Positions 1-9,080 of a stretch of DNA of 64,000 nucleotides are shown in pieces (positions within the stretch are counted from its first letter, which is position 1; every line of letters begins with the position of its first letter). The position numbers and the translations under genes are program-made. This DNA is from an uncultured Schlesneria sp. (lineage in GTDB: Bacteria > Planctomycetota > Planctomycetia > Planctomycetales > Planctomycetaceae): assembly GCA_903840265.1 (NCBI GenBank), contig CAIMFH010000147.1, positions 124,001 through 188,000 of the forward strand, given 5' to 3'. Under the pieces are notes generated by a model. It saw only the letters and a list, made by a program, of their open reading frames with translations, was not told the DNA's origin and ran no database searches.

Positions 1-1
1 C

Positions 2-844
2 GGAATCATCCCCAAAACGGTGACGCCCTTGCCGCGCCCCGGCAACCCGCCCCCACGCACCGTCGAAACGTCGTCCGGATTGCTCAATTCCATCGGACTC
101 GACAACGACGGCCTGGAAGCATTCATCGAGAAGCACCTCGAAGCCTTGTTGGGAATGGGGACGGCGATCATTGCCAATATCGCGGGAAAGAACACCGCTG
201 AATTCGTCCAGATGGCCCAGCGATTGAACGAGTTTCCCGGTCTGGCGGCACTCGAATTGAACGTCTCGTGCCCGAATGTCAGCGGCGGCGTGGATTATGG
301 GACCAATCCGAAGATGACGGCCGAAGTGGTCTCGGCGGTTCGAAATGCCTGTGATCTGCCAATCGTTGCCAAGCTGACTCCGAACGTCACCAGTATCGTC
401 GAGATCGCCAAAGCGGCCAGTGAGGCCGGTGCTGATGCATTGTCTCTGGTCAACACATTCCAAGGTCTTTCGGTCAACTGGCGCAAGCGAAAGCCGGTGC
501 TGGGAAATGGAATCGGTGGACTTAGCGGCCCGGCCATCAAACCGTTGGCTCTACGTATTGTCTGGCAGGTGGCTCAGGCCGTCAAAACGCCGATCATCGG
601 TATTGGTGGTATCCAGTCGATCGATGATGTGATGGAATTCCTCGTCTGCGGTGCCACAGCCGTCCAGATTGGAACCGCCAACTTCTATAATCCCTCACTG
701 GCGACGAACCTGGTCGATCAACTGTCTGTCGTGCTGGATGAAGAAGGCTGTGAATCGGTGAGCGACATTGTTGGAACGATTCAGCCCTCGACCGTCGCCA
801 AGATGATCGCCAGTCAGACTTGTGCGACCGTGCCGGCCCATTAA
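2..844 (+). CDS. pyrD: Dihydroorotate dehydrogenase, catalytic subunit (5' end cut by window)
   Basis: Oxidises dihydroorotate to orotate in pyrimidine synthesis, using FMN; a cytoplasmic class 1-like enzyme. The frame is open from base 2 through the GTG that the ORF track uses at base 20, so the true start lies outside the window. Visible motifs are LNVSCPN with the class 1 active-site Cys region, the phosphate-binding GLSGPAIKP and IGIGGI segments, and [12 protein letters not shown] near the end. The visible length of about 280 residues fits a family of about 300-310. The class 1B electron-transfer partner pyrK is not visible. A hairpin-rich 185-base spacer separates it from trpS. Dihydropyrimidine dehydrogenase C-terminal halves share this fold, but the length and order favour PyrD. 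Confidence 0.9.
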   Translation, partial: GIIPKTVTPLPRPGNPPPRTVETSSGLLNSIGLDNDGLEAFIEKHLEALLGMGTAIIANIAGKNTAEFVQMAQRLNEFPGLAALELNVSCPNVSGGVDYGTNPKMTAEVVSAVRNACDLPIVAKLTPNVTSIVEIAKAASEAGADALSLVNTFQGLSVNWRKRKPVLGNGIGGLSGPAIKPLALRIVWQVAQAVKTPIIGIGGIQSIDDVMEFLVCGATAVQIGTANFYNPSLATNLVDQLSVVLDEEGCESVSDIVGTIQPSTVAKMIASQTCATVPAH

Positions 845-901
845 GGCGTCGCGTGCCGCGAGAGAGTTGATAAGAGTGAGTTGTAGAGAAGAGTTAAAAC
901 T

Positions 902-962
902 GCCGTGCCGTGGTCCATTCACTTCGCACTGCTTGTCCGAAGCGGCCAAGCAGTGGCACGGC
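902..962. repeat. Nested inverted repeat between pyrD and trpS
   Basis: Outer arms GCCGTGCC and GGCACGGC (902-909 and 955-962) enclose inner arms CACTGCTTG and CAAGCAGTG (927-935 and 947-955). Both pairs are perfect. There is no T-run, so it is a weak intrinsic terminator candidate for pyrD; it could also be a dispersed intergenic repeat or part of a trpS leader. Confidence 0.5.
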
Positions 963-1029
963 TCTTGTGACGAAGGTGATCTGTCACGGCAAGGTTCGGT
1001 CAGTCAGTAGTTTACATTATTGGTGAGTC

Positions 1030-2007
1030 ATGCGAGTCCTTTCCGGAATTCAGCCCACAGGTCGGTTTCATTGGGGCAACTACTTTGGTGCAATCCAGCA
1101 GTACATCGCTCTGCAGAACAACGAGCAATCGTTCTATTTCATTGCCGATCTGCACGCGCTAACCAGTGTTCGCGATCGCAAGCAACTCGAAGACAACGTC
1201 TGGGATGCAGCGGTCGATTTGCTCGCACTCGGTTTGAATCCCGATCAAGCGGCGTTGTTCCGTCAATCAGACGTGCCGGAAGTCACCGAGCTGATGTGGC
1301 TGCTGATGACGGTGACGCAGTTCAGCCTGCTGGAGAAATGTCACTCGTACAAAGACAAAGTGGCTAAGGGAATCGCTGCGGACGCGGGTCTGTTCACGTA
1401 TCCGGTCCTGATGGCCGCCGACATCCTGCTGTACGACAGCGACATCGTCCCCGTCGGGGCGGACCAGATTCAACACCTGGAAGTGACGCGCGATATCGCG
1501 CAGCGATTCAACTCGATCTTCGGTGGCGAGTTCCTGCATCTTCCGAATGCTCGCGTTCTGGAGGAAGGAGCGAAGGTGCCGGGGACCGACGGCGAAAAGA
1601 TGTCGAAGAGTTACGGCAACACTTTGGAGATCTTCGAAGCGGAAAAACCGCTGAGGAAGAAGATCATGTCGATTAAGACCGACTCGACACCCATGGAAGC
1701 GCCGAAGAATCCTGACACCTGTTCGATCTACACGCTCTTCAAATTGTTCTCGACACTCGAGCAACAAGCGGCACTGGCAGACCGTTATCGCGCGGGTGGC
1801 ATGGGCTACGGCGAAGCGAAGCAGGCTCTGTTCGAGGCCGCGATGAGTTACTTCGCAGATGCGCGTGCCAAGCGAGCGGAACTCGTGGCGAACCCCGCTT
1901 ATGTCGAAGAGGTACTGCAGGCAGGGGCGAAAAAGGCTCGCGCCAAGGGACAGCAAGTCCTGCAACGCGTCCAGGAAGCGTGTGGTCTGAAAGGTCGTCG
2001 AGCTTAG
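1030..2007 (+). CDS. trpS: Tryptophanyl-tRNA synthetase
   Basis: Class I aminoacyl-tRNA synthetase that charges tRNA(Trp) with tryptophan in the cytoplasm. The N-terminal [14 protein letters not shown] carries the HIGH-type signature as HWGN (residues 14-17), and GEKMSKS near residue 190 is the KMSKS loop. [19 protein letters not shown] is the typical tryptophan/ATP pocket segment. At 325 residues it is the usual size of bacterial TrpRS. The ATG at 1030 places the signature correctly; the overlapping ORF at 1020 is a shadow. No T-box or trp attenuator is evident upstream, only the inverted repeat at 902-962. It converges on the PhoH gene, with hairpins between them. Confidence 0.97.
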   Translation: MRVLSGIQPTGRFHWGNYFGAIQQYIALQNNEQSFYFIADLHALTSVRDRKQLEDNVWDAAVDLLALGLNPDQAALFRQSDVPEVTELMWLLMTVTQFSLLEKCHSYKDKVAKGIAADAGLFTYPVLMAADILLYDSDIVPVGADQIQHLEVTRDIAQRFNSIFGGEFLHLPNARVLEEGAKVPGTDGEKMSKSYGNTLEIFEAEKPLRKKIMSIKTDSTPMEAPKNPDTCSIYTLFKLFSTLEQQAALADRYRAGGMGYGEAKQALFEAAMSYFADARAKRAELVANPAYVEEVLQAGAKKARAKGQQVLQRVQEACGLKGRRA

Positions 2008-2078
2008 TGCGGGTCGCACTTCCGTGTCGCGTTAATACATGGGTTAGACCTGCTCGCTGGACGCAAAAGTTAAGTGGA

Positions 2079-2126
2079 TGCGTTCTAAACGCAGTGCTCA
2101 GCCATGGCCCGTTCATGGCTGAGCAC
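2079..2126. terminator. Tandem hairpins between convergent trpS and phoH-like genes
   Basis: A small hairpin TGCGTT-CTA-AACGCA (2079-2093) is followed directly by a perfect 13-bp stem GTGCTCAGCCATG / CATGGCTGAGCAC (2094-2106 and 2114-2126) with a 7-base loop. It sits between two convergent stop codons. There is no clear T-run on either side, so its role as a bidirectional terminator is inferred from position and stem strength. Confidence 0.6.
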
Positions 2127-2142
2127 GCGATGTTCGCTTGGC

Positions 2143-3477
2143 TTACAACAAATTGCTGGCCAACTCGGCCAGTTCGCTGCGTTCACCTTTCTCCAAAGTG
2201 ACGTGAGCATAGAGTGGCTGACCAACCATGCGGTTGATCATGTAGCTGAGTCCGTTTGACAACGAATCCAGGTAAGGATGATCGATCTGCTGGATATCGC
2301 CGGTGAAGACGATCTTGGTTCCTTCGCCCGCACGAGTGATGATCGTTTTGATCTCGTGTGGCGTCAGATTTTGAGCTTCGTCCACGATGAAGAAGACTCG
2401 CTGCAGGCTGCGGCCGCGGATGTAGGCCAGTGGTGTGACCTCCAACTGATTGGCCGCTAACAAGTCCTGCACCTTGGGTGCCCCGGCCAGATCCCCCAGC
2501 GGATGTCGCATGACCGCCATGTTGTCGTACAGCGGCTGCATGTACGGGTCCAGTTTCGCACCAAGGTCTCCCGGCAGAAAGCCGAGATCTTTGTTGCTGA
2601 GTGGAACGGCCGGGCGTGCCAGCAGGATCTGACGGTATCGCGATTTGCACTCCATCGCAGCGGCCAACGCCAACAGCGTCTTGCCAGAGCCCGCTTTGCC
2701 AGTCAACGACACCAACTTGAGGTTGTCGTTGAGCAGAGCCCGCAGAGCAAACGATTGCTCGGCGTTGCGCGGTGCAATTCCTGAAGCAGCGAGTTTGTCG
2801 ATGCGGACGAATGACCGCTCCTGCGGGCAATAGGTCGCCAGTACCGATTTGCTGCCGTTGCGCAGAATGAAGTTCTCGTTTGCAATCGGTTGAGTCACGC
2901 AATCCAAGTCACTGGCAGGGACATGGCCGCCGTTGACATAGAACTGGCTGACTGTTTCGGAAGGCAAATCGCTGACCAATCGCTTTCCGGTGTAGAGCTT
3001 GTCAAAGCTTTCGACCTTGTCGGTAATATAGTCCTGAGCTGTCAGGCCAAACGACTTGGCCTTCATCCTGAGATTGGTGTCCTTGGTCACGAGGACGACC
3101 GGTCGGGGTGCCTCCTGTTGCTGCAGAGTCAGGGCGACATTCAAGATCCGATGGTCGGGGCAATCGGCCAGGAAGGCTTGCTCCAGGCGTTGATTGTGTT
3201 GCGCTTCCAGAACGACGCGGATTGAGCCCAGGCCATCACCGAGTGAAACTCCTTCAGGGGCGAGCACGTCGCCGGTCAGTTCATCGACGCGACGCAGAAA
3301 GGCGCGCGCCTGGAAGTTGAGATCTTCATTTCCCTTCTTAAAACGATCCAGTTCTTCCAGAACCGTGATCGGAACAGCGACGTCGTTTTCTTCGAAGTTT
3401 CGCAGGCAACCTGCATCGTGCAGGACCACGTTCGTATCGATGACGAACAACTTGGAACGATTCACTTCTGGCGTCAT
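2143..3477 (-). CDS. PIN domain / PhoH-type ATPase fusion (PhoH2-like)
   Basis: Predicted RNase/RNA-helicase-like protein: an N-terminal PIN nuclease fold joined to a PhoH P-loop ATPase, as in PhoH2/YlaK-type proteins. The PIN part (about residues 8-150) shows [11 protein letters not shown] with the first acidic residue, LEELD, and [12 protein letters not shown]. The ATPase has Walker A GKAGSGKT at 260-267 and Walker [10 protein letters not shown], followed by [13 protein letters not shown]. The start is set at the ATG at 3477, which has GGGAGGA just upstream; the track ORF extends 21 codons further without support. The product is 444 residues, normal for the family. It stands alone. Known relatives act in RNA turnover or as toxin-antitoxin-derived units; no antitoxin gene is visible here. 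Confidence 0.93.
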   Translation of the reverse strand: MTPEVNRSKLFVIDTNVVLHDAGCLRNFEENDVAVPITVLEELDRFKKGNEDLNFQARAFLRRVDELTGDVLAPEGVSLGDGLGSIRVVLEAQHNQRLEQAFLADCPDHRILNVALTLQQQEAPRPVVLVTKDTNLRMKAKSFGLTAQDYITDKVESFDKLYTGKRLVSDLPSETVSQFYVNGGHVPASDLDCVTQPIANENFILRNGSKSVLATYCPQERSFVRIDKLAASGIAPRNAEQSFALRALLNDNLKLVSLTGKAGSGKTLLALAAAMECKSRYRQILLARPAVPLSNKDLGFLPGDLGAKLDPYMQPLYDNMAVMRHPLGDLAGAPKVQDLLAANQLEVTPLAYIRGRSLQRVFFIVDEAQNLTPHEIKTIITRAGEGTKIVFTGDIQQIDHPYLDSLSNGLSYMINRMVGQPLYAHVTLEKGERSELAELASNLL

Positions 3478-3633
3478 ATCATCCTCCCTGATGGGTGACG
3501 GTTCCGATCGGGCAGTCCAGATTCGGACTGACGTTGGCACACGAGATTCAGCATGGATGGCAACTTTGCATTACGAGGATTGGCATGGATCCCATTCAAG
3601 AATTTCTCGCGAAGATCTTTATGGAGGGACCCC

Positions 3634-3674
3634 AAAAACGACGACAGCCCGACCCGCTTTCGCTGGTCGAGCTG
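3634..3674 (-). terminator. Intrinsic terminator after the cyanophycinase-like gene
   Basis: Read on the minus strand, CAGCTCGACC - loop - GGTCGGGCTG (one G-U pair) is followed after a few bases by TTTTT (plus-strand AAAAA at 3634-3638). It lies downstream of the stop at 3742 and upstream of the phoH-like start. Confidence 0.6.
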
Positions 3675-3741
3675 TGATTGGCAACAATTTTCGGCGGTCT
3701 AGCATCGGTCCTCACCTGCTACACAAGGCAATTTCTCTGTT

Positions 3742-5049
3742 TCATGGTTTGGTACTCACCGCACGGTGATCTTCGTCAACGTCGTATAATGGACCCGTGA
3801 TTCGGATCGGGCGAATATCGACGCGGATGTTCAACACCGTGTAGTCATCACCACCATAGGATTCCGTGTACCAAGCGAAACTCTCGTTATCACGAGTGAA
3901 CTTGAACTCGAACCCGTCGACGGAATGCTGTCGCGCCTCAATGCCGTCAAACGCCAATCCAATGGCCACGCCATCAACGTTTTCCATCAACTTGCCCATC
4001 AGATCTGGGACAGTCATGTTGCCCAGGATGTCGTTAAAGAACAGCTTCCGTTTGACATGCGGATCGAAGTCGGGCGACTTGGGATCCAGCACCTCATCAT
4101 CAACCTTGTCATCAGCGGGTGTCACCTGTCGCGTTTTCAAGTCGTAGCGATCGCCGCGATCTAGGTACGTCAGCCGAGCGTTCTTCAGATTGAACCGCCC
4201 CAGCTTCGGGTCGTGTTCGGCGCGGGACAAATCCATCACCAGCGCTCCCTTGTAGCCGATGACTTCGATGTCCTTGCCGTTACGAACGATGATCCCCGAG
4301 TTTTCGTCGACCCCGATGCCGTACTTGAAACCTTGATCGTGCATCGCGACGAGTGCTCGAGCGAACCGGCCACGCACCAGGCAATGCTGATCAACAAACC
4401 AGTCACCGTCGAGAAAGCCGAGGCCTCGATCGATCTCTTTCCCAAAGCGAACACCGTGCAGCAACGTATCCAGCACGGAATCGGCATTGCGAAACATGAT
4501 GCGACTCATCACGGCTGCGCCAGCACTGGTCCCCGCGATCACGCCCCCCTTACGATAAACTTCCCACACCGCATCCAGCATTGGTGTATTCTGGCCCTCG
4601 GGGGTATACAGCGCTTTGACGATCTTGTCCTGACCGCCGCCGATCAGAAAGACTCCGGTCGCTTCACGGACCTGCTCGACAAGTTCAGGATCAGCCACGG
4701 CTGCTTGAGGTGATAATGGCATCTTGCGCCAGGCCACGGGAACCAGGAACGCATCGGCCCCTGCTTTATTGAGAGCCGAGATGACCCAGCCCCCTTTTTT
4801 GACGGGGTCGCCGCTGGCCGTCGGAAAGACCGCGATTCGACTGCCGGGACCACCAGCCAGTTCGACGATCTGTTCCCAATATTCGCGGTGATCAAACCGC
4901 TCAGAACCACCAAGGATGACCAGCGAACCATGGGCGACCGCAGGAGTTGCCTCGTCGGGCTCGGCCTCGACTGCGAGCGCGACCGAGGTCATCAGCAATG
5001 ACCCCAGCACTGCCAGGCTCGCAGACTTCCATCGCCACATGTATCGCAT
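3742..5049 (-). CDS. Secreted cyanophycinase-like protein (peptidase S51 family)
   Basis: Serine exopeptidase-like protein of the S51 fold, as in cyanophycinase and dipeptidase E. The mature part opens with HGSLVILGGSERFD. The nucleophile elbow is GTSAGAAVMS (Ser near residue 175), and FLIGGGQDKIV precedes it, as in cyanophycinases. A signal peptide (WKSASLAVLGSLLMTSVALAVEA) follows the ATG chosen at 5049; an ATG at 5040 is equally possible, and the 51 extra residues of the track ORF are not signal-like. The C-terminal 150 residues, with a beta-rich character, go beyond the catalytic core. No cyanophycin synthetase is visible, so the substrate is unknown; a secreted beta-aspartyl or other peptide hydrolase is likely. 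Monocistronic. Confidence 0.85.
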   Translation of the reverse strand: MRYMWRWKSASLAVLGSLLMTSVALAVEAEPDEATPAVAHGSLVILGGSERFDHREYWEQIVELAGGPGSRIAVFPTASGDPVKKGGWVISALNKAGADAFLVPVAWRKMPLSPQAAVADPELVEQVREATGVFLIGGGQDKIVKALYTPEGQNTPMLDAVWEVYRKGGVIAGTSAGAAVMSRIMFRNADSVLDTLLHGVRFGKEIDRGLGFLDGDWFVDQHCLVRGRFARALVAMHDQGFKYGIGVDENSGIIVRNGKDIEVIGYKGALVMDLSRAEHDPKLGRFNLKNARLTYLDRGDRYDLKTRQVTPADDKVDDEVLDPKSPDFDPHVKRKLFFNDILGNMTVPDLMGKLMENVDGVAIGLAFDGIEARQHSVDGFEFKFTRDNESFAWYTESYGGDDYTVLNIRVDIRPIRITGPLYDVDEDHRAVSTKP

Positions 5050-5344
5050 CCTTGAGGGAACGGCCCATCCAGTTCCGTTCGGAGGGTGCGGATTATATGC
5101 CTGAGTCGAGTCAAATTCGCAAGGCCAGAACCCTGCTTCGGGCCTGATCCTCCGATGCTGAACTTCGACCTTAAACATAGATCGCCTTTGATTCCGCGAC
5201 ATCCTGTCGAAGAATTCACTTCAAATCACGGTAGAAACAATTTTCGTACCGTGACGAGCGGAAGTCGATAGTAATCATAAACTTATTCATCTGGTGTTCA
5301 TGTGAGAGTTGTCGTGGCGTCTCCAGAATTCCGGAAAAGAGAAC

Positions 5345-5373
5345 GGGCAGGCTCACAAGTCGTGAGCCTGCCC
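5345..5373 (-). terminator. Hairpin terminator after the GYG-rich exported protein gene
   Basis: Perfect 12-bp stem GGGCAGGCTCAC / GTGAGCCTGCCC with a 5-base loop. On the minus strand it is followed by GTTCTCTTTT, consistent with an intrinsic terminator for the gene ending at 5411. The rest of 5050-5344 shows no gene. Confidence 0.7.
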
Positions 5374-5410
5374 GATTTGATTGATTCTCTGCCGAGGCGA
5401 ATCAGTCCGA

Positions 5411-6013
5411 TCACCAAACCAGGTCAGAAGACGGGGCTGGAGGAACGGGCGTGTATTGCGAAGGCACGGGAGCGTAATACGAAGGCATCCCGTCTCCGTA
5501 TCCTGATCCTGCACCGCCATACCCCGATCCGCCGTAACGGAGGCCACCGTAGGGAGCAGACTGTGGATAGCTGATCGGTGTGCCGTAGAAGGCCCCGCCG
5601 GGGCCAGTCCCACCGAAGCCACCAGCGGCATAGCTGCTAGGGGCGCTGAAATCGTAGTAAGTTCCGTAGGTGTTCTGCCCGTAGCCAGCACCGTAGGCGG
5701 TCATCGGCAAACCGCCGTATCCCGTCTGGCCATAACCTGCTTGGCCGTATCCTCCCTGACCGTATCCGGCCTGATACGACATTGGGTAAGAACACGTTGG
5801 GCCCGAGCAAGCTGGTCCCGAACAACCCCAGGAAGGCCCGCCACACGAGTAGGCCGCGGCTGGTCCGGCAACATACATCGGAGCCGAACAGGCGCACCCA
5901 CCACAATTCGATCGAAACATGCGGAAATGCCGCCAGCCAGCCTGCGCGATGAATGCCTGCGACCCAATCCCAACCAATGCCACTGCGGCGACGACTCGCA
6001 TAGTCATGCGCAT
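5411..6013 (-). CDS. Exported Cys/Gly/Tyr-rich protein with GYGQ repeats
   Basis: No enzyme family is recognised. The ATG at 6013 has GAAGGGA upstream and gives a clean signal peptide (MRMTMRVVAAVALVGIGSQAFIAQAG). The mature N-terminus holds a Cys cluster (CGGCAC, then three more C-x-GP/CS groups), followed by a run of GYGQ-type repeats (GYGQGGYGQAGYGQTGYGG) and a Gly/Tyr/Ser/Pro-rich tail. The product is 200 residues, low in charge and probably extracellular or periplasmic; disulfides in the Cys cluster are plausible. Such proteins are common and fast-evolving in planctomycetes and may be wall or matrix components; that role is inference. Monocistronic with its own terminator. Confidence 0.75.
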   Translation of the reverse strand: MRMTMRVVAAVALVGIGSQAFIAQAGWRHFRMFRSNCGGCACSAPMYVAGPAAAYSCGGPSWGCSGPACSGPTCSYPMSYQAGYGQGGYGQAGYGQTGYGGLPMTAYGAGYGQNTYGTYYDFSAPSSYAAGGFGGTGPGGAFYGTPISYPQSAPYGGLRYGGSGYGGAGSGYGDGMPSYYAPVPSQYTPVPPAPSSDLVW

Positions 6014-6195
6014 GATGTTGCGTCCCTTCTCGAAGTCCAAGTTCGTGATTCAAAAACCTTAATCCGAACCTATCCGAGAGTGAGGCGCTTGCAAGTAGCC
6101 GCCTCGCAAGTGAAGCACGAGTTCAGCCCGGCCAACGATGACATTGCCGGTTGTATCGGTTGCAGCGACAGTAGTTGTGCGCAGCACACCCTGCG

Positions 6196-6609
6196 TTAAC
6201 GGGGGCGAGGTCGATCCTGCGGGGTTCCATGGGCGACCCACGTGACGTTCTGTTCCGCGGCCTTGCGGACTGAATCGAGCGTCGGCGGCGAATTCGTGCC
6301 GTAGTCCGTTCTAACGTCGAGTGATTTGCGGCCAATTCGTAAGACATGCCGGGGATTGGTTCGGTGACGAGTTAGCCAGGACAACATCCACCGACCGGAG
6401 CCCTGGGTGTCTCGCTGGAATGCAACCGCGAGACACAGCGTCACAATTCCACCAAAGATGGCACCAACCAGCAGCAGCGGCCCCGATGGCTGTTCGACAG
6501 CCGCCAGCACGATGAATCCGCAGGCCGCAGCGCCGATCAGAATGACAAACGCAGTCGCCAGCCACAAAACGGCCTGACGCCCCAAGTCCGGATTCCTGCG
6601 AATGCTCAT
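6196..6609 (-). CDS. Small two-TM membrane protein, unknown function
   Basis: I do not recognise a family. From the ATG at 6609 (MSIRRNPDLG, with GAGGTG upstream) the 137-residue product has two adjacent hydrophobic segments, AVLWLATAFVILIGAAACGFIVLA and GPLLLVGAIFGGIVTLCLAVAF. A soluble C-terminal tail of about 60 residues, rich in Arg, follows. The track ORF begins 27 codons earlier without a ribosome-binding site. The two-TM hairpin with a basic tail suggests an inner-membrane protein with the tail in the cytoplasm. It lies alone between the GYG-rich gene and the divergent lutA. Confidence 0.6.
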   Translation of the reverse strand: MSIRRNPDLGRQAVLWLATAFVILIGAAACGFIVLAAVEQPSGPLLLVGAIFGGIVTLCLAVAFQRDTQGSGRWMLSWLTRHRTNPRHVLRIGRKSLDVRTDYGTNSPPTLDSVRKAAEQNVTWVAHGTPQDRPRPR

Positions 6610-6773
6610 CCCACGCACCTCAATGGCGGAACCGCCGAAATTTCTCACCAGGATTGTACCGAACCACCGGCGGATTCCAAAAGCGATCAATTCGAGACCG
6701 GTCGCGGAAGGCCTTCATTACTTTTGCGAGTGGTTCTGGAGCCCGAGCCATACGCAGACGTTGCTCGACCGAC

Positions 6774-6779
6774 TATAAT
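6774..6779 (+). promoter_or_regulatory. Possible -10 element for lutAB
   Basis: A consensus TATAAT lies 41 bases before the lutA start. No good TTGACA-like box is found 16-18 bases upstream, so the assignment rests on the -10 hexamer and position only. Confidence 0.35.
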
Positions 6780-6820
6780 CCACAGCCTACCTGCTTTCGT
6801 TCGAGATGAAGGTTTTCTGA

Positions 6821-7612
6821 ATGCCCCGCGTTGGCCTGTTTATTCCCTGCTATGTCGATCAGCTTTATCCGCAAGTTGCCATGGCCACGTTGGAATTGCT
6901 GGAGCGGTACGGCTGTGAAGTCGATTTTCCCGCCGCGCAAACGTGCTGTGGTCAACCCATGGCCAATACCGGTTGCGTGACTGAGGCGAAGCCGCTCGCT
7001 GAAAAGTTCCTGGCGATCTTCAAGGACTACGACTACGTGGTCTGTCCGTCCGGCAGTTGCACTGCGATGGTGACGCACCACTACGAAGAATTACTGCATG
7101 GGCAACCCGGTTTCGAAGAGCTTCGCAAGAAGACCTTTGAACTGTGTGAGTTCCTGGTCGACGTGCTGAAAGTCGGCAAAGTCGAGGGACGGTTTCCATA
7201 TAAGGTGGGACTGCACAACAGTTGCCACGGCTTGCGCGAACTGCGTCTGGGATCATCGAGTGAAATGATGGTCGAGCGATTCAACAAAGCGGGGCAATTG
7301 TTGTCCGGCCTGGAAGGGATTGAACTCGTCCCACTGAAGCGACCCGACGAGTGCTGCGGATTCGGCGGAACGTTTGCCGTGGCCGAAGAAGCGGTCTCGT
7401 GCATGATGGGACTGGACCGGATTCACGATCACGAACAAGCGGGGGCCGATGTCATGACGGCCGGCGACATGTCGTGCCTGATGCATATGTATGGATTGAT
7501 CACTCGTCAGAAGAAGCCCTTGCAAGTGATGCATGTGGCGGAAATCCTGGCGGGGCGGCAACCCGCCAAAGAGATCGCCACCACTCAACCTGCCGCTGTC
7601 GTATCTCGCTGA
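6821..7612 (+). CDS. lutA: LutA-type (Fe-S)-binding protein, lactate oxidation
   Basis: Cytoplasmic component of the LutABC-type L-lactate oxidation system (YkgE family). Two CCG-type Cys-rich motifs are visible. The first is FIPCYVDQLYP, followed by TCCGQP. The second is HNSCHGLRELR, followed by ECCGFGGTFAV. These motifs bind Fe-S clusters or heterodisulfide-type cofactors in relatives. At 263 residues it is slightly longer than the usual 240-250. The ATG at 6821 puts PRVGLFIPC at the N-terminus as expected. lutB follows 32 bases downstream on the same strand, so the two form an operon. No lutC follows and no LldR/GntR-type regulator is adjacent. Confidence 0.9.
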   Translation: MPRVGLFIPCYVDQLYPQVAMATLELLERYGCEVDFPAAQTCCGQPMANTGCVTEAKPLAEKFLAIFKDYDYVVCPSGSCTAMVTHHYEELLHGQPGFEELRKKTFELCEFLVDVLKVGKVEGRFPYKVGLHNSCHGLRELRLGSSSEMMVERFNKAGQLLSGLEGIELVPLKRPDECCGFGGTFAVAEEAVSCMMGLDRIHDHEQAGADVMTAGDMSCLMHMYGLITRQKKPLQVMHVAEILAGRQPAKEIATTQPAAVVSR

Positions 7613-7644
7613 TTCGTTTTGAAATTGCCAAGGAATCTTAAACC

Positions 7645-9033
7645 GTGTCCGACACGCTGACGGTTCACCACGAACATCCTGAGAACGCTTCCGAATTCGT
7701 CGCCAACGATTCGCGAGCACACTGGCATGATCAGTCATTGTGGTTCGTGCGATCCAAGCGCGACAAAGCTGCCTCGACGCTGCCCGAATGGGAAGAACTG
7801 CGGGCCCGTGCTTCCGCGATCAAGCAACACGCGATGTCGCGATTGGGCGATTACCTGGAAGAGTTCGAACGCAATGCTCAAAAGCGGGGCGTGACTGTTC
7901 ACTGGGCGCGAACCCCCGCCGAACACAACCAGATTATCCTCGACATCTTGGAGAAGCACAGCGCCAAGAAAGTCGTCAAAAGCAAATCGATGCTCACCGA
8001 AGAGTGTCATCTGAATCCGTTCCTGGAACGAAACGGTGTCGAAGTTGTCGACACAGACCTGGGTGAATGGATCGTACAACTGCTGCATCAACCTCCGTCT
8101 CACATCGTGATGCCGGCGATTCACATTAAACGAGAAGAGATCGGCGAACTGTTCCACAAGCATATCGGGACAGATGCCGGTGCCACCGATCCTCCCTATT
8201 TGGTCAATGCCGCTCGCGGGGAGTTGCGTCGCAAGTTCTTGAACGCCGATGTCGGTATCACAGGCGTGAACTTCGCCATCGCCGAGACAGGTGGCTTTGT
8301 TGTCTGCACGAACGAAGGGAACGCCGACCTCGGTGTCTCGTTGCCGAAAGTCCATATCGCCTGCATGGGGATCGAGAAAATCATCCCTCGTGCGGCGGAC
8401 TTGGGAGTCTTCCTAAGACTCCTGGCTCGATCAGCAACCGGCCAGCCCATTACAACGTATTCGTCTCACTTCCACGGCCCAGTCGAGGGGGGTGAGATGC
8501 ATATCATCCTGGTCGATAACGGGCGCAGCGATATCCTCGGCTCACCCGATTTTCGTCGCTCGTTGAACTGCATTCGGTGCGGTGCCTGCATGAACACCTG
8601 CCCCGTCTATCGACGCAGCGGCGGGCACAGCTACGAAACAACAGTTCCGGGACCGATTGGTTCGATCCTGGCTCCATCCCGCGATGCCAAAACACACAAG
8701 AGCCTTCCCTTCGCCTGCAGCCTGTGCGGTTCGTGCAGCGATGTCTGTCCCGTAAAGATCGATCTCCACACGCAGTTGCTTACGTGGAGGAAAGAGATCT
8801 TCATTCGTGGATTGCTTCCCTGGAAAAAGCGGATCGGAATGAAGTTCGGTCGCATCCTGTTCGCCAACACTTGGATGTTCACGACCGCCGGCCGTATCGG
8901 GCGCTGGCTAGTCCCCAAGCTGCCGCGATTTATGGTCTATAACAGCCTGAACCCTTGGGGCAAACAGCGTGAACTTCCGCCAATGCCAAAGCAAAGCTTC
9001 CGACAACTGTATCAGCAGCGGAAGCCGAAGTAG
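7645..9033 (+). CDS. lutB: LutB-type iron-sulfur protein, lactate oxidation
   Basis: Partner of LutA in L-lactate oxidation. The first 300 residues form the LUD-type domain, with NFAIAETGGFVVCTNEGN typical of LutB/YkgF. Two 4Fe-4S ferredoxin motifs follow: CIRCGACMNTCPVY near residues 311-325 and CSLCGSCSDVCPVKID near 360-375. The C-terminus has a Trp/Arg-rich tail. The start is GTG at 7645, with AAGGA about 10 bases upstream. The 462 residues match the family. In most lut operons a lutC gene follows; here the next gene is convergent, so LutC is either elsewhere or missing. Confidence 0.93.
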   Translation: MSDTLTVHHEHPENASEFVANDSRAHWHDQSLWFVRSKRDKAASTLPEWEELRARASAIKQHAMSRLGDYLEEFERNAQKRGVTVHWARTPAEHNQIILDILEKHSAKKVVKSKSMLTEECHLNPFLERNGVEVVDTDLGEWIVQLLHQPPSHIVMPAIHIKREEIGELFHKHIGTDAGATDPPYLVNAARGELRRKFLNADVGITGVNFAIAETGGFVVCTNEGNADLGVSLPKVHIACMGIEKIIPRAADLGVFLRLLARSATGQPITTYSSHFHGPVEGGEMHIILVDNGRSDILGSPDFRRSLNCIRCGACMNTCPVYRRSGGHSYETTVPGPIGSILAPSRDAKTHKSLPFACSLCGSCSDVCPVKIDLHTQLLTWRKEIFIRGLLPWKKRIGMKFGRILFANTWMFTTAGRIGRWLVPKLPRFMVYNSLNPWGKQRELPPMPKQSFRQLYQQRKPK

Positions 9034-9040
9034 CCAAGAA

Positions 9041-9064
9041 CCAGGCATCTTTTGCGATGCCTGG
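9041..9064. terminator. Hairpin between lutB and the convergent protease-thioredoxin gene
   Basis: Perfect 9-bp stem CCAGGCATC / GATGCCTGG with a 6-base loop, 8 bases after the lutB stop and 17 bases from the stop of the convergent gene. It probably serves both, although T-runs are poor. Confidence 0.55.
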
Positions 9065-9080
9065 CGCTCTGCCCTATTAC

